Part shown: positions 58,050 through 64,000 of the stretch, piece after piece
Layout: each line of letters begins with the position of its first letter
Numbering within the stretch: position 1 is the first letter of the stretch
Assembly (NCBI GenBank): GCA_023630585.1
Contig: CM042536.1
Span: 23,618,904 to 23,682,903, forward strand
DNA from: Cranoglanis bouderius
Taxonomy: Eukaryota; Chordata; Actinopteri; Siluriformes; Cranoglanididae
Direction of reading: 5' to 3'
DNA length: 64,000 bases
Made by a program: the position numbers and the translations under genes
Notes under the pieces: generated by a model
Database searches by the model: none
What the model was told of the DNA's origin: nothing
What the model saw: only the letters and a program-made list of their open reading frames with translations

Positions 58050-59632
58050 CAGTCATGGCCAAAAGTATTGGCAGTGACATAAATTTTGTGTTTTGCAAAG
58101 TTTGCTGTTTCAGTATTTGTAGATTATTTTTTCCACATGTTTCTATGGTATACTGGAAAACAATGATTAGCATTTCATAAGTTTTAAAAGCTTTTATTGG
58201 CAAAAACATTCAATATATGCAAAGAGTCAATATTTGCAGTGTTGACCCTTGTTCTTCATAACCTCTGCAATTCGCTCTGGCATGCTGGATATCAGCTTCT
58301 GGGCCAAATCCTGACTGATGGCAAGCCATTCTTGCCTTATTAGTGCTCGGAGTTGATCACGATTTGTGGGATTCTGCTTGTCCTCTCGCCTTTTGACGAT
58401 TGACCACATGTTCTTTATGAGATTAAGATCCGGGGATTTGCCTAGCCACAGATCCAAAATTTCAATGTAATGATCTTCAAACCACTTCATTATCACTCTT
58501 GCCTTGTGACATGGTGCTCCATCATGCTGGAAAATGCATGGATCATCACCAAATTGCTCCTGGATCATTGGGAGAAGTTGCTCTTGCAGGACGTTTTGAT
58601 ACCATTCTTTATTTATGGCAGTGTTGTTGGGCAGAATTGGGAGAGAGCCCACTCCCTTGGATGAAAAGCAACCCCACACATGGATGGTCTCAGGATGCTC
58701 CACTGTTGGCACAACACAGGACTCATGGTAGCGTTCACCTTTTCTTCTCCGGACAATCGATTTTCCAGATGTCCCAAACAGTCGGAATGGGGCTTCATCA
58801 CAGAAAATAACTTTGCACCAGTCTGCTGTCCAATCATTGTACTTCCTGCAGAATTTCAGTCTGTCCTTGATGTTTTTCTTGGAGAGAAGTGGCCTCTTTG
58901 CCGCCCTTCTTGAGACCAGGTATTGTCCAAAAGTCTTCGCCTCACTGTGCGTGCAGATGCACTCACACCCACCTGCTGCCAATATTGAGCAAAGTCTGCA
59001 CTGGTGGTGACACGATGCCATAGCTGACTTCTCAGGAGGAGACTGTCCTGGCACTTGCTAGACAATCTGGGACGTCCTGAAGCCTTCTTCACTGCAGTTG
59101 AACCTCTCTCCTTGAAGTTCTTGATGATCCGGTAAATGTTTTTTTCATGTGCAATATTCTTTGCAGCAATTTCCTTGCATGTGAGGCCATTTTGATGCAA
59201 AGCAGTGATGGCTGCATGTCTTTCTTTGGAGGTAACCATTGCAAACAAGAACACAATGATTAAAAGCACTTTTCCTCTCCTTTTATATCAATCAGTCTGC
59301 TCTTATAATCAAATCAGAATGATTGGATTTAAAGAGTGATTTTATCTGACTAGTACTCGTTCACACTTTCCCATGTGCTGATGATATGATTAGTGAAATT
59401 ATGTTAGCTGGTCATTTTGTGCCCGGACCAAAAAACAGTGAAATTTGGGTTTTTGTGATAAAGTTCTTTTTTTTTTTGTCCAATTAAGCTTTTTGCAATT
59501 ATTTAAAATGCATCTGATCACTTTGCACAATAATCTAGAAACAACAATGTGAATCAACACCACAACAACTTAAGGAGCAAATTTTTCAAAACACAAAATT
59601 TATGTCACTGCCAATACTTTTGGCCATGACTG
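58050..59632 (-). mobile_element. Tc1/mariner transposon F (full length, dead)
   Basis: Inverted ends starting CAGTCATGGCCAAAAGTATT are flanked by TA (58048-58049 and 59633-59634). It is the same lineage as element C but diverged. It lies about 0.3 kb upstream of the pif1 promoter. Confidence 0.93.
58227..59239 (-). pseudogene. Tc1 transposase with one frameshift and a lost catalytic Glu
   Basis: From the ATG at 59239 the N-terminal part runs to the linker RTVRRRLLDN. A 1-base deletion relative to element C then shifts the frame near 58920. The rest (VSRRAAKRPLLSKKN ... GQHCKY) continues to 58227. Catalytic motifs read VIFCDEAPF and CIFQHDGAPCHKA, but the third reads SPDLNLIKNMW, so Glu has become Lys. 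One residue is missing before the first motif (TADWCK against TAEDWGN in element C). It is dead on both counts. Confidence 0.92.
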
Positions 59633-59884
59633 TATATAAATATTTCTGTTAATCATAATTATAAACACAGTCCACAAAAATAGACTATAAATTTAGTTTT
59701 TTCATTAAAAATGTAATTAACTATTAAATACACAGTAAATATAGAATTGTATATTAGTAAAATATACATCCCCAAAGCCTAGAAACAAACAAACAAAACA
59801 TAAAAGAAAATAAAATGAAAGTCAATTCCGAAAGTAAAAACACGGAGCTGGCAACCCCCGTTCTTACGCGCGTCCTCGCCTGAA

Positions 59885-59999
59885 GATGACGTAACCGTTC
59901 CTTTTTACGGAAGTTGACGTTGATTGGTTGTGTCTTTAAATGCCCTGATCTGATTGGCTGTTCCAGCTTAAAGCTTTTAGTTTGAAATTTGCGGCGTGT
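59885..59999 (+). promoter_or_regulatory. pif1 promoter: CRE-like, ETS, two CCAAT boxes, CHR
   Basis: In order: TGACGTAA (59887-59894, CRE-like), CGGAAG (59909-59914 region, ETS-like), inverted CCAAT boxes ATTGG at 59923-59927 and 59953-59957 (30 bp apart), and TTTGAA at 59981-59986. No TATA box is seen. Paired NF-Y sites followed by a CHR (TTTGAA) are typical of DREAM/MMB-regulated G2/M genes, which would fit a cell-cycle-regulated helicase. Binding is inferred. Confidence 0.6.
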
Positions 60000-60045
60000 T
60001 TGTTTGCTGCGGTGAAGTGAAGTGAAGTGAAGTGAAGTGAGCCGG
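60000..60045 (+). other. pif1: pif1 non-coding first exon (approximate start)
   Basis: The donor GCCGG|GTGAGT at 60045/60046 is a perfect consensus. The exon contains a GTGAA pentamer repeated about five times (60012-60040). The transcription start is not visible; 60000 is a guess. The intron that follows ends at the acceptor TTTGTCCAG at 60923. Confidence 0.5.
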
Positions 60046-60924
60046 GTGAGTTTATCACTTTTTTGGTCATTTGTTTACAAAACTACAATTTGACGACTAA
60101 AGCTTATTGCTTAAACTTTTCAGGATGAATATAGCAAAGCTATAAAGGCACATTTTATCTGTTTAAATCCCCCTGATGCTGAATTTGGTACATTTCTGTA
60201 CACAATCAAACCCCTTTCATGGATAAATGATTGAACAAAACATACCTTTGTCCTAATATTAAATGTATAATTACAAATTAATATGGATTTTTCATTTGTA
60301 TTGTGAACATGACTTATTTTCTATTTATTGTGTTTAAATATCACTTAGTGACCTGTCCATGTAGATACCATTAGTCAAAACAAGAATGAAATTAAATAAT
60401 TAAACAAATAAATAAATAAGAAACCTACTAAGAAGATTTGGTTGTGTACAAGTGCATGTCAAAATGCACTAATATTAAATAAATGTGTTTTTGAGCAACT
60501 AAAATGTATTTATTGTCTACACCAGCGTAATTTAAAGATTTAATTCAGATCATTATCAAGGCATTCATGAGCTTCAGGTGTGTTTGAGTGTGTTGAGGGA
60601 GAAAGTGTGAAGAGAAAGTGTTAAATGCTGGTTTAAGAAAATGTTTGAATTGAAATCCGGTGACCAAAACTATAGAAAGGGGCATTTTTACACAAATATT
60701 GTGTTTTCACAGTGAATTATATACTGCATTAAATATGTAGGCATGTTTAGGAACACTGAGGCATGTGTGAACAGTTTTGGATGTTAAATGAAAAATAAAT
60801 AAGATGCAGAAATTAAATCTAGTTTTTGTGTAGTGATGTAAAGTGCTAGAGATGAATTCCCCAGTTCTATACTTTTCTGTACACGGTGTAAACTCACGTG
60901 ATTGTTCTTTGTCGTTTGTCCAGG

Positions 60925-63533
60925 ATGTTGCACGCGGAGGACGGTGCGAGACTGGAGTGCAGTGTTGCAGTGGAGCGTGTGAGTGGAGCATCAGCAGGTC
61001 ATGCGGTACAGCGCCGGGTTCTCCGCCGTGCCGCGGTCACTCTGGGCCGGGACGAGTTCCGGGAGCTGGTGCTGCGCGTTCAGGACGTCCGTGGTGGACC
61101 CCATGAGAGCTTTGCTTTACGTAGTGACTTCCGGCTCTTCACGCGGTTTGTCAAGGACGGCAAGTGCACGGTGAACTTCCCGCAGAACAACACGCAGCTC
61201 CTGATCTCTGACTGTCCACCTGACCGCCTGAAAACCTTCCTGAAGACCCTATGTATAAAGCACGAAGCCTCACGGGGCAGTAACCCTGTCAGTGAAAGGG
61301 CCCGGATGCGGGCGGGTGTCCCGAGAAGCTTCGAGATCATCAGCCCTGTGCAGCAGAAAGACATCCAGAAAGCCAACGAGTTAAGGAGCAAAGTGAACGC
61401 CCCGGTGCAGGTGAAAGCACTGACAGAGAGAGCTGTGAACAGAACAGACGGCCGACAGCAGGTCAAACGACCCCGAACGGACGGAGACACCAGCCCGGTA
61501 TGATCATCACTGCTTTAAGATAACTATTTAGATGCGCATCAGACATTAATCTCCTACTTATGGACATAATCGAGGGATAAAACACATCCTCACAAAAATG
61601 TACAGTAATGAGTGTTTCATTTACTTGCAAAAAAAAACCCAACAGTCCATTAAAATGATGGCTTTGGATGAGACTAAAATCCCAGACATACTCCGGTCAT
61701 AATTACTCTACCCCACTTCCGCATGTAAAACTAATCCCGTCTGAATAGGGAGACGGACTACCTGATCTGAATCAGGTTCAGACTCTAGGCCACGCCCCTT
61801 ACCTGAGTTTAGTGCTGGTGTGAGCCGACACTACACTGTGTTTTCAGATAAAGCTATGACTTATGTTTTCATCTCTGATGTCTTTTTGTCCAGGTTTATA
61901 GATATTAATGTATCGTAAGAGTCCGAAAACACAAATCAGGGAGTGTTTGAGACACTGAGCAGCTCCACAAAGCTGATTTAGTCCCTGATGCTAAACTGGA
62001 GGTTCTCTGCATCCATAGGTGCAGACCTAAAGAAGCAAACGTCACACACCAAACGTGTCTCAGGAGTCGTTTAGTTTGGTCTGAAGAATAAACCTGGTTT
62101 CTGGTTCTCGGTGTTCCAGGTTAAAGCTCTCCATCCTCACAAGAAGCCTGTCCTCAAGTTGCCAGTTGCACAGAAACTCAGCAAGGAACAGATGGCGGTT
62201 CTGAATGCAGTATTGAGCGGGAAGAATGTGTTTTTCACCGGAAGTGCAGGTATTTACACATTGTAGCCTTGTCTCAAATCCTAAATCTGTGTTTGCACAG
62301 TGACGTCAAAAATCGGAAAACTTTTAGATGTAGGAAGAAGTAATTGTACTTTAGCTTGGATCACAGGGGAAAAAATAATATTTGTCTTATGATCTAGATC
62401 ATAAGGATCATGGTCACAAATGTATGTTAAATTTATGTCAAGACAATCATATTTTCAAAAAAAAAAAAAAGTAATGTATATTTTTATTGCACAGGAACAC
62501 GAGTGTGTGATTTGGGACAGGGCCGTGCACACAGTATATCTGCTCCTAACACACTAACATTCTGCTCTGATTTGTGTTGTGAGGTACGGGGAAGTCCTTC
62601 CTGTTGAAAAGGATTGTGGGATCGCTGCCTCCTAAAAGCACGTATGCCACGGCCAGCACCGGTGTGGCTGCCTGTCATATAGGAGGGACAACATTACACA
62701 GTTTCGCAGGTCAGAGTTCACTATGTTTCTGCGCTAATGAATGGATGATGGATGGAAGATGATTGGATGGATGGGAAGGCATGTGGTTGGAGGACACATG
62801 CTTGGGATTGGATGGATGATTGGATTTGTTGGTGGATGGATGTTTTGGATGGATGGATGGATAGATGGATGATTGGATTTGTTGGGGTTGGAGGATGGAT
62901 GTTTTGGATGGATGGATGATTGGTGTTGGATGGTGAGATGGATGATTAGTGTAGGATTGGAGGATGTATGGTTGGAATGGGATGGGTGGATGGATTGGAG
63001 GATGGATATTTGGTTTGGATTTAATGAGACGTAATGAATGTTTTGATTGGATGAATGTTATTATCTTTGGATTGGATGAATGGTTGGACTGGATGGGATG
63101 GATGGATTATTAACTTGTGGTTGGATGGAAGATTTGATTGGATGCTTGGGATTGGATGGGCTGGTTGGAAGGATTATTAACTTGGAATTGGATGGATTGG
63201 AGTGGATGATGGAATGGGATGGATATCAATTGGATTGGATGGATGATGGGTTTATTGGATGATTGATTGGTTGGATGAAATTATAATAGTAATATGAAAT
63301 TTATAATTATAATCCCACTTCCAGTTCAGTCAAAGATGATGAATGCCTCTTGTGTCTTGCCCTCTGATTGGTCAGGTATTGGCTCGGGTTCGGCTCCTCT
63401 GGAGCAGTGTTTGGAGCTCGCACAGCGGCCCGGAGTCCTGCAGCACTGGACCAGCTGCAAACACCTCATCATTGATGAGATCTCCATGGTGGAGGCCGAG
63501 TTCTTTGACAAGCTGGAGTCCATCGCCAGGCAT
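60925..63533 (+). CDS. pif1: ATP-dependent DNA helicase PIF1 (5' half, partial)
   Basis: PIF1 is a 5'-to-3' DNA helicase of nucleus and mitochondria that unwinds G-quadruplexes and RNA-DNA hybrids. Coding exons: 60925-61497, 62120-62249, 62584-62709 and 63376-63533, all with GT-AG borders and consistent phase (0, 1, 1, 0), giving 329 residues in the window. Residues 1-191 are the PIF1-specific N-terminal domain (FALRSDFRLFTRFVKDGKCT). Walker A GSAGTGKS (232-239) is split between exons 2 and 3. ATASTGVAACHIGGTTLHSF follows, then Walker B LIIDEISM (307-314). The human protein has 641 residues, so about half is missing beyond the right edge. The last donor is uncertain: GT at 63534 fits the human alignment, but a GC donor at 63530 is possible. 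I chose the ATG at 60925, two bases after the splice acceptor; the open frame before it starts only with GTG. Confidence 0.93.
62735..63285. repeat. Degenerate (GGAT)n tract in pif1 intron
   Basis: About 550 bp of GGAT, TGGA and GGATT variants fill most of the intron between exons carrying Walker A and Walker B. The coding strand is rich in G and poor in C. The short glycine/tryptophan-rich open frame inside it is not a gene. Confidence 0.9.
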
Positions 63534-64000
63534 GTAGATCTTTTTATTGGTGACTGAAGCATCACATTTCATCCAACTGTTATGAATGCCTTTTGTAAAA
63601 TTCATTTATCCTTATTTGCAGAATGAGCGCTGTTTCAGTGTTTAAAATAAATAAATAAATAAATAAATAACAGGGCTGTCTGGTTGCCACCGTTATAGAC
63701 TTTTAAACACTGGCTTAATCTCCTTCACTTGCTTTTCTTTTTTAAAAACTTCTTCTTTTTTCGTTTATTTGGTGCCGTCATATGTTCAGTAACATTAAAG
63801 GTGCAGTGGGTAAATTTGAAAAGTGTTTCCTGACCCACATTATTTATATAATTCCAAACACTGTTTAAGGGGGAAAAACCCAGATTTGCTGCAGACATAC
63901 TGTATATCACAATACTTGAAAATGATGCACAATGCGTATTGTGATTTTATAGGACTGCTAACAAATTGTTGACAAAACATTAGTATAACTTTAAAAAAAC
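63534..64000 (+). other. pif1 intron, open to the right
   Basis: No sequence matching the next PIF1 segment (the region after Walker B) is present. It contains an (AAAT)n tract near 63645-63671 and AT-rich DNA. Confidence 0.7.

Noticed and set aside
61080..61490. 136-residue - strand frame
   Set aside because: It is antisense to the first pif1 coding exon and lacks any domain.
63560..64000. A fifth pif1 exon
   Set aside because: No segment matches the expected sequence after Walker B; the gene must continue beyond the window.

Overview
The window looks like nuclear DNA of a teleost fish. The genes are intron-containing, and there are many Tc1/mariner transposons of fish type, a fish-type SINE, an APE-type LINE, and long TG, GA and GGAT microsatellites. 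One receptor gene resembles the extra EP4 paralogues known in teleosts. The repeat content would fit an ostariophysan such as a catfish, but that is inference and I could not test it.

Three protein-coding genes can be supported. (1) A GDNF-family ligand, most like artemin, lies on the + strand at 16171-17087. Its three coding exons join in phase to give 233 residues with all seven cystine-knot cysteines. (2) A prostaglandin E2 receptor of EP4 type lies on the - strand at 25286-28088. Its two exons give 488 residues. (3) The 5' half of the DNA helicase gene pif1 lies on the + strand at 59880-63533 and runs off the right edge. Its four coding exons carry the N-terminal domain, Walker A and Walker B. 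The pif1 promoter has two inverted CCAAT boxes followed by a CHR-like element, which is the arrangement seen in G2/M cell-cycle genes.

Most of the rest is repeat-derived. Six full-length Tc1/mariner copies sit between TA dinucleotides at 10887-12507, 12743-14198, 21985-23551, 31366-32945, 52321-53703 and 58050-59632. All have disabled transposase genes. The copy at 21985 is broken by a single stop codon. An almost full-length LINE (37410-41472, - strand) has an 11-bp target-site duplication and is nested in a dispersed repeat, here called R1. R1 recurs about ten times and carries palindromic end modules. There are also a TTAA-flanked MITE (1648-2255), a SINE inserted in a degenerate minisatellite (7141-7870), and a degenerate tandem array at the left edge (1-1115).

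Layout: 1-10.8 kb array, MITE, microsatellites, SINE and possible conserved non-coding DNA; 10.9-14.7 kb two Tc1 elements and R1; 15.5-17.1 kb candidate enhancer and artemin; 19.4-23.6 kb R1 and Tc1; 25.3-28.1 kb EP4 receptor; 30.3-33 kb R1 and Tc1; 36.9-41.5 kb R1 with nested LINE; 41.5-58 kb repeats, Tc1 remnants and AT-rich DNA; 58-59.6 kb Tc1; 59.9-64 kb pif1. The three genes do not share an obvious pathway. I found no CRISPR array, tRNA, rRNA or operon, and no convincing new gene system.
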